Origin: an uncultured Kiritimatiellota bacterium
GTDB taxonomy: Bacteria > Verrucomicrobiota > Kiritimatiellia > RFP12 > UBA1067
Reading direction: 5' to 3'
NCBI GenBank assembly: GCA_934635225.1
Contig: CAKTYZ010000007.1
Coordinates: 62,001-126,000 of the forward strand
DNA: 64,000 nt
A model generated the notes under the pieces. It was not told the origin of the DNA, searched no databases, and saw only the letters and a list, made by a program, of their open reading frames with translations. Shown here in pieces: positions 19,276 through 28,900 of this stretch. The position numbers and the translations under genes were made by a program. Within the stretch, counting starts at the first letter, position 1. Each line of letters starts with the position of its first letter.

Positions 19276-19281
19276 ATCCGC

Positions 19282-20466
19282 ATGAGAACTCCGGTCATTC
19301 TCGTCTTTCAGCGCGGATTCTGCCCGATACGTCGGCAGATTCTGGACGGCATTTCGGCTTACGGTCGGGATGCTGGGTGGCGGCTGCAGGTGGTCGAAAA
19401 GGATGCGCCGGAGGCTCGTCCGGGGCATGAGAGCCTGGTGTCCCCGCAGGAGATCCGAGAACTTGTCGCGTACTGGAAGCCAAACGGCTGCCTTGTCGAG
19501 TGCAGTGGCCGGAGCCTGCCCGACCAGACGGCATTTGGACGGATTCCGACAGTCTTTCTCGACGCGTCGGCCGAGCCGCCCGCGAAAGCGGATGCGATTA
19601 GCACGGATGCGGAGGCGATCGTACGCATCGCCGCGCGCGAGCTGCTGCGGACGGACGTCGGCGACTATGCGTACCTCCCGTGGATGGACGAGAAGACCTG
19701 GAGCGACCGTCGCGGTGCGGCGTTCGTGCGGGAGATCCGCGCAAACGGACGAAGAGTCCATTTCTTTGACGGTGTATTGTCTGGGGGCGATTTCGTTGGC
19801 TGCGTCCAGTCCATTGCCGACTGGCTCGTACGTCTGCCGAAGCCCTGTGGCGTGTTCGCGGTGAACGACCACATGGCAAGCCTTGCCGTTTCGGCCTGCA
19901 ATCGCCTCGGCCTGTCCGTGCCGGCGGACGTGGCCGTGATCGGCGTCGACAACAACGAGAATATCTGCGAGAACGCCGCCGTCACCTTGTCAAGCATCGG
20001 AATCGATCTCATTGGGCTGGGCGTTGCCGCCGCCCGCCTTTTGGACGAACGGCTCTCCAGCCCCCGGAAACGTCCGTCGCAGATTTCGTACGAGGGCTGT
20101 CGGCTGGTGCGGCGGGCGTCCACGCGCGTCTTGAAGAAGCGCGATGCGCGCGTGGCGCAGCTTCTGGAATACATCCGCCGTCACGCCTGCGAGGGCGTGC
20201 GGGCGTCAGCGGTCGCCCAGCAGATGGGCTGCAGCCGTCGCTATGCGGACCGACGGTTCCGCGAAATCACCGGCATGTCAATTCTGGACGAGATCCAGAA
20301 TGTCCGCATCGAGCGGGTCAAGGACCTCCTGCGGAAACGGACGCTCTGCCTGTCGGCACTTCCCGATTTCTGCGGCTATCGCTCGTTGGAAGACCTTCGC
20401 CGCGTCTTCAGGAGCCGCGTCGGCCTGTCGCTGACGGCGTATCGCCGTGCCGTCTGTGGTTCCTGA
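19282..20466 (+). CDS. XylR-type transcription regulator (LacI-like sensor plus AraC DNA-binding domain)
   Basis: 394 residues. A periplasmic-binding-protein-like sugar sensor covers about 1-275 (MRTPVILVFQRGFCPIRRQI; NDHMASLAVSACNRLGLSVP; VAVIGVDNNE). An AraC double-HTH covers about 285-390 (VAQQMGCSRRYADRRFREITG; CGYRSLEDLRRVFRSRVGLS). This is the architecture of E. coli XylR, with no N-terminal HTH. It probably senses a sugar and controls the secreted-protein and glycosidase genes that start 122 nt downstream. It has no Shine-Dalgarno sequence and a -10 six nt away, so the mRNA may be leaderless. Confidence 0.88.
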   Translation: MRTPVILVFQRGFCPIRRQILDGISAYGRDAGWRLQVVEKDAPEARPGHESLVSPQEIRELVAYWKPNGCLVECSGRSLPDQTAFGRIPTVFLDASAEPPAKADAISTDAEAIVRIAARELLRTDVGDYAYLPWMDEKTWSDRRGAAFVREIRANGRRVHFFDGVLSGGDFVGCVQSIADWLVRLPKPCGVFAVNDHMASLAVSACNRLGLSVPADVAVIGVDNNENICENAAVTLSSIGIDLIGLGVAAARLLDERLSSPRKRPSQISYEGCRLVRRASTRVLKKRDARVAQLLEYIRRHACEGVRASAVAQQMGCSRRYADRRFREITGMSILDEIQNVRIERVKDLLRKRTLCLSALPDFCGYRSLEDLRRVFRSRVGLSLTAYRRAVCGS

Positions 20467-20515
20467 ATTGTTTGAAAAGAGAGTTCCGAATTCGTTCGTT
20501 CGGATGGATATGATG

Positions 20516-20528
20516 TGATATAATATCA
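20516..20528 (+). promoter_or_regulatory. Promoter overlapping a palindrome, glycan locus 1
   Basis: TGATATAAT is an extended -10 and sits inside the perfect 13-bp palindrome TGATATAATATCA. The -35 is weak (TTCGTT area), as expected for an activator- or repressor-controlled promoter. The adjacent XylR-type regulator is the obvious candidate binder (inference). Confidence 0.5.
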
Positions 20529-20587
20529 TTGAATTGTGGCCTTGGTGCCGCTGCAAACGAAACCCATAATGAACGAGGAGTAAAGCC

Positions 20588-21298
20588 ATGATGCTCAAAC
20601 GTTGTCTTGTCGCTCTGTCTGTCGTGACGGGAGGCGTGGTGTTTGCCGTGCCGGTGGAGGTCCCACAGGGCGCGACGGTCAAGATCTCAGATTACACGCT
20701 TGCGACGGATTTCAACCTGTCGGGCGGCACGCTTGAGTTCGACATCGCGCGCGACGTCGAAGCCGAGTATGCCGGCACGATCACGGGGCAGGGCACGGTC
20801 GAGAAGACGGGCGACGGGGGACTGACGTTCACGGGCGGAGAAGCCCTGACGGCGGACTCCACGCTCAAGGCGACCGGCGGGCGTTTCCGCTTCAGGGACT
20901 TCGCGGCGGCCGGTGGCGCGACGCTTGTCGGCAACGGCGGTTGTTTCGGCAACGTGTCCGGCTCGGCGATCGTCATCCCGGCCTCGACGGAGGTGACGGG
21001 CTCGTCGCTGGGATTCTACGCGGAGGGCGTCGGCACGAACGTGGTCGTCAAGAACTGTTCGCGGATGAAGGGCCAGGTGGCGGTGTTCGGCGATTCGCTG
21101 GCGTCCATCGTCAAGTTCGACGGTCAGGTGCCGATGGATTCGGAGACGACCTACCATTACGTGGCCGCGCGTTCGGGCGCGGCGCTTCTCGCCTCGGAAC
21201 TGAACGGCTTTGACTACTTCCAGACCATTTACATGGCTGGCCTGGGCGGCCTGATGCTGCAAGGGGGGGGGGGGGGGTATCATCTCCGTCCAGCCTGA
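20588..21298 (+). CDS. Secreted beta-strand surface protein, 5' part (out of frame after poly-G)
   Basis: 236 residues as it stands. A signal peptide (MMLKRCLVALSVVTGGVVFA) is followed by an autotransporter-passenger-like beta-strand region (GTITGQGTVEKTGDGGLTFTGG). The frame passes through the G15 tract at 21263-21277 and then stops after a short nonsense tail, YHLRPA. The continuation is in the next frame, in the gene part ending at 22995. With 13 or 16 Gs the two parts would join into one protein of roughly 800 residues. The RBS is GAGGAG upstream; Met at 20588 or 20591. It heads glycan locus 1. Confidence 0.75.
   Translation: MMLKRCLVALSVVTGGVVFAVPVEVPQGATVKISDYTLATDFNLSGGTLEFDIARDVEAEYAGTITGQGTVEKTGDGGLTFTGGEALTADSTLKATGGRFRFRDFAAAGGATLVGNGGCFGNVSGSAIVIPASTEVTGSSLGFYAEGVGTNVVVKNCSRMKGQVAVFGDSLASIVKFDGQVPMDSETTYHYVAARSGAALLASELNGFDYFQTIYMAGLGGLMLQGGGGGYHLRPA
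21263..21277 (+). repeat. Homopolymeric G15 tract inside coding sequence
   Basis: Fifteen consecutive G separate the two halves of one secreted-protein gene. Changing the tract by +1 or -2 restores a continuous frame. Such tracts are classic slipped-strand phase-variation sites. A homopolymer assembly or sequencing error is the alternative. Confidence 0.85.
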
Positions 21299-21330
21299 TC
21301 GGCGACGTCAGCATCATCCAGCAAGGCCGG

Positions 21331-22995
21331 GTGGACGTGGCGGGCGGCGCGACGAAGATCAAGGCGCTTTACGCGCATGACGCGGTCGGGAAGCCGATGG
21401 ATGTCGTCGTCACGAATTCGGCTTCGGCGGATGCGACGCTGACGATGACCAAGGGCGGCGGAAAGCGTCCGCGCTACGTGGCGCGAGATGGCGAGAATGG
21501 CGCCTTGGCGATGTGCTACGACGCGGCAGAGGGCGCGGGCGACGACTTGAGCGACGCGCTCTTCCAGAACCGCGCGCTGACGATCAGCCACGGGACGTTC
21601 GCTTCGGCTGCCCGCACGGCGGACTTCAACCGTCCGTTGTGGAAGACGGCGCCGGCCGTTTCCGGTCGTTACCTGCGTCTCGTTGTCACGAACAGCACGG
21701 TTGGTTCGTCGCAGTACATGGGGCTTTTGCGCATCGCGGAGTTCCGGCTGACGATGGGCGGTCATCCGGTGGCCTGGCCCGCCGGGACGACGGCTTCGTC
21801 GCCGAACAGCCTGCCGGGGCCGAAAGCGACCGAGGACGAAGGTTTCGACCGCGGCGCACAGGCGATGATCGATGGCGACATGGATTCGTTCTGGCGTCCG
21901 GCGGACTTTGTCGTCGGCAATCATCCGGCGACGAATGTCATCGACATGACGCGCGAGGTCGCGTTCAACGGCTACCAGATGGCGGCGGGCGGCACCGTGA
22001 AGTCTTCCTGTCCGTCCGGCTGGACGCTCGAAGTCGGCCGCCGGGTCGGCGACGAAATCGTCTGGGAACAGGTGACGGGCGCGTGGCCGGACGAGAAGAT
22101 CGGCGAGGCCAGCCCCTCGAACCGAAACTACTACATGCAGATGTACGAGTCCGTCGGACGCTATTTCGAGGACTGCATCCTGCCGCTGAACGTGGCGGAG
22201 GGCGTGAAGACGTGGCAGGGGCCGCAGTTCCAGAACGCGGACTTTGCGCTCGCCGTTTCTGCGCCCGGCTCGTTTGCGCTGACGGACCACTTGGAATCGG
22301 TGGCGTCGCTGTCGGGCGACGGCACGCTCACGCTGAACGGCTCCCGCCTCTTCGCGGCGGACACCGCCGGCTTTACGGGCGCGTTGACGGTGGACGCGAC
22401 GAGTTTCGTCGGTGGCGGCTCGACGCTGGCCGTCAACGGCACGCTGACCGTCGGAAACGCCGAATCGGCGGAGGCGGTCGAGACGGATGCGCTGGATGAC
22501 ACGGCGCTGGTCTCCGTCGGCGAATACGGACGGCTCGCGCTGCGGCAGGCGCGTGAGACGATCGGCGGACTCGCGGGCACGGGGACGGTCGATCTGGGCG
22601 GCGGCGCCCTGACCTTGGCAGAGCCTGTCGAATCGGGCTTCGGCGGCGCGTTCACGGGCGGCGGCACGCTGACATGGACGGACGGCACGTTCCGGGGCGC
22701 GGCGACGGCCGAGGGCGACTACACCGTGCGGCTGGCGGGCGGACGCTGGGCTGGACGGCTCGACGTTTCGGGCACCCTGACGCTGGACGGAAAGCTGGTC
22801 GTCGATCCGTCGGGGATGGAATACGGACGGCACACGCTCTTCACCTTCGGCTCGCTGGGCGCGGGCAGCGAGGCGGTCGTGGCCGCCGCCGTGGCCACCC
22901 CGAAGCCCCAGAAGCCGTATCGGGCTCGCGTGTCGGTCGAGGGCAACGCCGTCGTGCTGGACGTCTACGCGCCCCTCATGCTCATTATTCGGTAA
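21331..22995 (+). CDS. Secreted beta-strand surface protein, 3' part
   Basis: 554 residues from the first ATG, but the frame is open back to the G tract (VSSPSSLIGDVSIIQQGRVD reads through to the ATG). It contains a discoidin/F5-8C-like region (GRYLRLVVTNS; RIAEFRLTM; AQAMIDGDMDSFWRP; GYQMAAGG) at about 90-250. Autotransporter-type strand repeats follow (SLSGDGTLTLNGSRLFA; GGLAGTGTVDLGGGALTL). It ends YAPLMLIIR, a C-terminus like those of two other giant proteins here. It has no signal peptide of its own, supporting the view that it is the second half of the gene starting at 20588. Confidence 0.72.
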   Translation: MDVAGGATKIKALYAHDAVGKPMDVVVTNSASADATLTMTKGGGKRPRYVARDGENGALAMCYDAAEGAGDDLSDALFQNRALTISHGTFASAARTADFNRPLWKTAPAVSGRYLRLVVTNSTVGSSQYMGLLRIAEFRLTMGGHPVAWPAGTTASSPNSLPGPKATEDEGFDRGAQAMIDGDMDSFWRPADFVVGNHPATNVIDMTREVAFNGYQMAAGGTVKSSCPSGWTLEVGRRVGDEIVWEQVTGAWPDEKIGEASPSNRNYYMQMYESVGRYFEDCILPLNVAEGVKTWQGPQFQNADFALAVSAPGSFALTDHLESVASLSGDGTLTLNGSRLFAADTAGFTGALTVDATSFVGGGSTLAVNGTLTVGNAESAEAVETDALDDTALVSVGEYGRLALRQARETIGGLAGTGTVDLGGGALTLAEPVESGFGGAFTGGGTLTWTDGTFRGAATAEGDYTVRLAGGRWAGRLDVSGTLTLDGKLVVDPSGMEYGRHTLFTFGSLGAGSEAVVAAAVATPKPQKPYRARVSVEGNAVVLDVYAPLMLIIR

Positions 22996-23010
22996 GGAGG
23001 TTGTTGGTTC

Positions 23011-25917
23011 ATGGCAAGGCTTTTGCTTTTCGGGCGGTTGGCGGTGGCGGGGCTGCTTTCGGCGCTTTGGACGCATCTCGCCGTTGCGCGGACGCTCGTC
23101 TGGACGGGCAGCGGTGGCGATGGCCGCTACGCGAACGCGGCAAACTGGGGCGGAACGCTTCCGCAGGACGGCGACTGCCTGTCCTTCACGACAGACGGAA
23201 CGCAGCCCTGCACGTTCGTCAACGACCTGGTGAACTTCAAGCTGGGCGGCCTGACGCTCGCCGGTTCGGCGCGGCAGATCCATCGCGGCAATCCCGTGGA
23301 CGTCGCGGGCGATGTCGTCGTGCGGGCCGAGGGCGAGGCCGAACTCGCCGCGCCGCTGGTCGGCAAGGGCACGCTTCGCGTGCGCGCAAAAGACTCCTTC
23401 ACGCTGAGCGGCGCGAACGGCGCGTTTGCGGGGACGTTCCGCATCGAGGCGGGGCAGCTCGCCTTCCGTCAGCCGCGCTGGCACGGGGGCATGGCGCCGT
23501 GCAATCCGATGGGCGGCGCGGCGACGCGGATCGTCGTGGACAATTCAAAGGGCACGAACGCGCGCATCCTGATCGCGCCCTACAGTTTCAACGGCTCGCT
23601 CCAGTCGGCGAACGTCCACGGAAAGATTGCCCTGCTGCAGGGCGACCGTCCGGCCGATGTCGCGTGGCTGGAGACGACGGCGACGCGTCCCGTCGTGCTG
23701 TGGGGCAAGGTCGTGTCCGCCGGACGCGGCGCGAACGACGGGCTGATCCGCGCCCGCGCGCACCTCACGTTTGCGGGCGGCGTCACGTGCCGCGCGAACG
23801 ACTTCACGTTCCGTGCCGAAGGGAAAGGCGTGACGTTCACCTTCACGGGGCGCGAAAATGTCTTTGCGGACGCCCTGAACGCCGTTGGAAACGTGACGGT
23901 GGCGGGGCGTGTGCGCGCGCCGAGCGGCGTGCGGGTGACGGGCGGACAGCTGACGGCGCGCATCCTCCCCGAAGGTCCCGGCGGCGTGTTCTTCGTCGGC
24001 GCAAAGCCGCGATTCGTCCGCGCGTGCGAACAGGCCGTGGCGGATGGCACGGCCTACGCGCTGACCGACTGGTACGGGCGTGAGCTCTCGAAGGACGCAT
24101 GGCCGAAGGGGGAGGCCCTGGCGCTGGCCGCATTGCCGCGCGGCTACTACTGGTTGCGCTTCGACAACAGCCACAAGGTTTCCTTTGCCGTGCTGGACGA
24201 TCCGGCGACGCGCGTCGTCGATCCAGAAAGGGGGTTTGCGACGTGCGGTGGGCCCCTGGTCGATGCCGAGCTGGACTGTCCGTGGTACGGCGGCGACACC
24301 GTGGCGTTCGCAACGGACTTGCTGACGTGGATGGGGGCCGCCTGGGTGCGGCACGGGGCGTGGATGGATCACATGCTGAAGAAGGATGGTTCCATCGACT
24401 TCAACTGCGAGGAGAGCCGTCGTCTGGAGATCGCGCAGACTCTGACGAAGCGCGGCATTCGCGTGTGCGCCGTCATCACGGGGCATCCGCTTTCGGCGCC
24501 CGGCAGCCGCGACCTCGCCGAAGTGAGCCGCTGCTGGCGGCTGATGGGCGAGCAGATCGGCACGGACATCGCGGCCGTCGAATTCCAGAACGAGTGCGAC
24601 GCGCGGGGCGCACCGCCGTGGGGCGTGGCGTCCGAACTCAAGGCGGCGCTGTACGGCCTTCGGCTGGGCAATTCAACCGTCCGGCTGGGGAATCCGGCCA
24701 TCACGGGCATGCGCCGCGACTTCTACGTGAACGGGCTTTGGGACAACGGCGTCGCGCGGTACACGGACTTCGTCAACTACCACTACTACGGCTCGTCGGC
24801 GCAGTTCCCCGCGTCACTGGCCTACATGCGCCAGCGCGACGGACGCCACGGGCTGTGGGAGCGCGAACTGTGGATCACCGAGCAGGGGGCCTACACCGAG
24901 GGATTCGGACGGGAACCGGGCGTCGGACGCTGGGCGCGGTTTTCGCGGCATTCGGAGGGACAGGAACTGGCCGTCGCCGAGTATCTCGTCAAGAACCAGC
25001 TGCTGAACCGGATGCTCGGCGTCAAGCACACGTTCTCGTGGACGCTTTCGCCGTTCAACGAGTACAATGGGGCGAAGGATTGGTCGTTCGGACTGCGGCG
25101 GGACGGCCTGGTCAAGCCGGGCTATGCCGCGTTCGCGACGATGGCGCGGGAACTCGGCACGGGGACGTGTGTCGGCAGCTTCAACGTGCCGCGCGAGGTG
25201 ACGGGTGTGCTGACCTACCTCTATCGAATGCCCGACGGCACGTACACGCTCGCCTACTGGAGCTGCACCGAGGTTGACAGCGAATACCATGGGCAGAACG
25301 GGTTCCGCGAACCGACATTGGAGGAGCGCACGACGTCCATCCCGGCGGCAGACGGAACCTACCGCAACGTCGACATGTGCGGCACCGTCTCCTCCCTCGC
25401 GGCGACGAAAGGCCGTCTGCGCCTGACGGCACAGCGGTATCCGCAGTACGTTTCGGGACTTCGCTACGAGACGCTGGAGGACAAGACGGTGTATCCGGCC
25501 GTCGATCCTGGACGTTCAGATGTCCCGTGGCGTGCGGACGACGCGGATCTCTCCATCGTGATGCGCGTCGATGCCAATCGTGATGACTTCTGGCACCAGA
25601 CGCGCGGCGACCGGTGTGACGTGCCGCTCACGCTCACGAACGCCGTCGGACGCCTCTCGTTCGAGTGCTGGAATCTCTCCGACGTCGTCCAGACGGGCAC
25701 GGTGCGCGTCGTGGAAGGCCCGCTGGCCTGTGACGGCCTGGAGAAGCCGCTGGTGATTCCGCCGCGCGGCAAGCTCACGTTTACGGGCATGGTGCGCTGC
25801 GAGCAGGTCGGCGCGGACGCGCCGACGAAGTTTGCGCTCGTCGGGACGTTCAACGGAAAGAAGACCACGCCGCTTGCGTTCGCGTTCGGCAAGAAATGTG
25901 ACAAGGAGACCAAATGA
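23011..25917 (+). CDS. Secreted beta-strand module fused to a clan GH-A-like glycoside hydrolase
   Basis: 968 residues, with a signal peptide ending near residue 27. Residues ~28-330 are an autotransporter-like beta region opening with TLVWTGSGGDGRYANAANWG. Residues ~405-715 form a TIM-barrel hydrolase: likely acid/base E528 in VEFQNECDA and likely nucleophile E624 in LWITEQGAY, the NE/E layout of clan GH-A (GH5/GH39-like; exact family not assigned). A C-terminal beta domain follows (about 815-968). It lies 15 nt after the phase-variable gene with a TAAGGAGG RBS and overlaps the next gene by ATGA, so it is in one operon with it. Confidence 0.82.
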   Translation: MARLLLFGRLAVAGLLSALWTHLAVARTLVWTGSGGDGRYANAANWGGTLPQDGDCLSFTTDGTQPCTFVNDLVNFKLGGLTLAGSARQIHRGNPVDVAGDVVVRAEGEAELAAPLVGKGTLRVRAKDSFTLSGANGAFAGTFRIEAGQLAFRQPRWHGGMAPCNPMGGAATRIVVDNSKGTNARILIAPYSFNGSLQSANVHGKIALLQGDRPADVAWLETTATRPVVLWGKVVSAGRGANDGLIRARAHLTFAGGVTCRANDFTFRAEGKGVTFTFTGRENVFADALNAVGNVTVAGRVRAPSGVRVTGGQLTARILPEGPGGVFFVGAKPRFVRACEQAVADGTAYALTDWYGRELSKDAWPKGEALALAALPRGYYWLRFDNSHKVSFAVLDDPATRVVDPERGFATCGGPLVDAELDCPWYGGDTVAFATDLLTWMGAAWVRHGAWMDHMLKKDGSIDFNCEESRRLEIAQTLTKRGIRVCAVITGHPLSAPGSRDLAEVSRCWRLMGEQIGTDIAAVEFQNECDARGAPPWGVASELKAALYGLRLGNSTVRLGNPAITGMRRDFYVNGLWDNGVARYTDFVNYHYYGSSAQFPASLAYMRQRDGRHGLWERELWITEQGAYTEGFGREPGVGRWARFSRHSEGQELAVAEYLVKNQLLNRMLGVKHTFSWTLSPFNEYNGAKDWSFGLRRDGLVKPGYAAFATMARELGTGTCVGSFNVPREVTGVLTYLYRMPDGTYTLAYWSCTEVDSEYHGQNGFREPTLEERTTSIPAADGTYRNVDMCGTVSSLAATKGRLRLTAQRYPQYVSGLRYETLEDKTVYPAVDPGRSDVPWRADDADLSIVMRVDANRDDFWHQTRGDRCDVPLTLTNAVGRLSFECWNLSDVVQTGTVRVVEGPLACDGLEKPLVIPPRGKLTFTGMVRCEQVGADAPTKFALVGTFNGKKTTPLAFAFGKKCDKETK

Positions 25918-28900
25918 AGAGACTGATCTGCGCGGCGGCGCTGGCCGCCGCAGGGCTGGCTGTCGCCGGCAACTGGGAACCGTTTGCGGGCAATCCCGTC
26001 CTCGGCAACAGGAAACTCGGCACGTGCTTCGACGTGAACGTCGTCACGAACGGCCCCGCGCCCTACACGATGTACTTCTCGTGGCGGCCGAAGAAGGCGA
26101 TTGCGCTCGTGCGGAGCGCGGACGGCCTTTCGTGGACGCAGGAGCCCGAGATCTGCCTGGAGGCGAATCCGGCGAGCGGCTGGGAGGACGACCTCAACCG
26201 CAGCTGCACCGTCTACAGGGACGGCATCTGGCACATGTGGTACACGGGTCAGTCGAAGGGCTGGTCGCGCATCGGCTACGCGACCTCGACGGACGGCGTC
26301 CACTTTACGCGCGTGCGCCGCGAGCCGGTGCTTGTGCCGGAGCATCCGCACGAGACGCCCTCGACGATGAATCCCTACGTGCGTTGGGATGAGGCGCGCG
26401 GCGTGTGGCGCATGTGGTATGCGGGCGGCGAACAGTACGAGCCGAACGTTCTCTGCTACGCCGAATCCGGAGACGGACTGACGTGGAGGAAATGGGAGAA
26501 GAACCCGTTCTTCACGAAAGGCCCCGAAGAGTCGTGGGATCGCGACCGCGTCGGCGCGTGCGAGGTTCATCCGTTGCCGGACGGTCGCTGGGCGATGTTC
26601 TACATCGGCTATTCCGACATCGACACGGCGCGCATCGGTTGCGCGATTTCGGCGGACGGCCTGACGGGCTGGAAGCGCCTGCCGCAGAACCCGATCGTCG
26701 CGCCCAACCTCGGCACGTGGAACGCGAGCGCGTGCTACAAGCCGTCCGTCGTCCGCGACGAAAAGAACAACCGCTGGATGCTCTGGTACAACGGCCGCAA
26801 CGGCGCGCCCGAATATGTCGGTCTCGCCTTGCACGAGGGACTGGATCTGGAAGCTCCCGCCCGGGCGCCGGACGAGACGGCCAGCCGACTGTCGGACTAC
26901 GTGCGCCGTTTCAACGCGGATGATGTGGAACTCTACACGAACGCGATTCCGAACGCGGCGGCGGAGGCGTTCCTGCTCCAGAACGTGCCGCGCTTCGCCT
27001 GTCCCGACAAGGACATCGAGCGCACCTACTACTTCCGCTGGTGGACGTTCCGCAAGCATCTGCGCAAGGGCGGTGACGGCGACTGGCGCGTGACGGAGTT
27101 CCTGCCGAAAGTGTCCTGGAGCGGCGCGGACAACACGATCGTCTGTCCGGCGGGGCATCACCTGCGCGAGGGCCGGTGGCTGCACGATGCGCAGATCCTG
27201 GCGGACAACGCGCGCTTTTGGCTCGCCGACCCGTCGGCGACGCACCGCTGGGACTACGCGAGCTGGCTCTTCACGGGAACGGAGCTGCTGGCCGAGGTGA
27301 CGGGGCGCGACACCTTGCCGGTGGAGCTTCTGGATGACGCGGTGCGGTACTGGGAGCGATGGGAGAAAGGCTTTACGCGCGACGGCGGCTGGCCGATGGG
27401 CGGTGATGGAAAGGGCGGTTTCCTCTCCATCGACAACCGCGAGGGAACCGAGTACTCGCTCGGCGGCAACGGCTACAAGCCGCTGTTCCTGTCCGCGATG
27501 TGGCGCGAGGCGCGTACCATCGCCGCCGTGGCGCGCCGGAGCGGACGCACGGATCTCGCCGAACGCTTTGACGCCAAGGCGGAAGTCGTCCGCCAGTCGC
27601 TTCTGGCGAACTGCTGGAATCCCGACGTCGGCTTCTTCACCACGCGGCCTCAAGGCGGCGCGCGCGGCACGGTGCGCGAACTGCATGGCTACGCGCCGTG
27701 GTATTTCGGCGTGCCGACGGACGGACGCGCTCCGGACTGGGGGCAGCTCGCCGATCCGCAGGGCTTCGCCGCGCGTTTCGGGCTGACGTTCCCCGAACGC
27801 CGCGCGCCTGGTTTCGTCATTGACTACAAGGGTCACGAATGCAAGTGGAATGGGCCGAGCTGGCCGTATGCGACGTCTGTCGCGCTGACGGCGTTTGCGA
27901 ACGACCTGCATACGCGCGGCGGAGGTTCAGCGGCGGAACGTGAACGCTTCGGCTTTCTCCTGTGGCAGTACGCCGCGCAGCAAAAGCGGACGCAGGACTG
28001 GCGGACGGAGGGCGATTTCCGCGTCGTGCCGTGGATCGACGAGAACCTGCATCCCGACAAGTCGGAATGGATCGCGCGCAAGATCATCCTCGACACGCCG
28101 GCGATGCGCGACCGCTTCCCGAAGGAGCGCGGCAAGGACTACAACCATTCGACGTTCTGCGACCTCGTGATCTCCGGGCTCGTCGGCCTTGTGCCGGACG
28201 GCGCGCGCGGGTTTGCGGTCGATCCGCTCTGTCCGCAGGCATGGGACTGGTTCGTCCTGGAAGATGTGCGCTACCGGGGCCACGCTGTGTCGGTGCGCTG
28301 GCAGCGCGGCGAAGGCCTGACCGTCACGGTCGACGGGCGCGTGGCCGCGCAGCGGCCGACGCTCGGACGGCTGGACGTCAAGCTGCCCGGTGTCGGCGTC
28401 ACCGCCGCGCGCCCCGTGCCGCGCAAGGCCCTGCTGGACCGGCTGAACGACGGCCCCGACGTCTATGGCATCGTCCACTGGGGACTCAACACCTACACCG
28501 ACCGCGAATGGGGCTACGGCGACGAGGACCCAAAGGCACTCGACCCGAAGGCGTTTGACGCCGCGCAGATTGTCGGCGCGTGCAGGGACGGTGGCCTCGG
28601 CGGGCTCATCGTCGTCGCAAAACACCACGACGGCTTCTGCCTCTGGCCGACGAAGACGACGGAACACAGCATCGCGCGTACGCCGTTTCGCGGCGGCAAG
28701 GGCGACTATGTACGCGAAATGGAGCGCGCCTGCCGTCAGGCCGGACTCAAGTTCGGCGTCTACGTCTCGCCCTGGGACCGCAACTCTGCGCATTACGGCA
28801 CGGAGAAGTACGTCGAGATCTACCACGCCCAGATCAAGGAACTGCTGTCGGGCGACTACGGCGAGGTGTTCGAGATGTGGTTCGACGGCGCAAACGGCGG

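Larger units (their letters stand above)
18845..19281. other. 437-bp intergenic region with palindrome array and dispersed repeat
   Basis: No credible gene. It holds the 22-bp-period array (18955-19118), an 84-bp dispersed repeat (19140-19223) and the promoter of the XylR-type gene (19246-19275). Small ORFs on the minus strand across the array only reflect the repeat. Confidence 0.7.
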
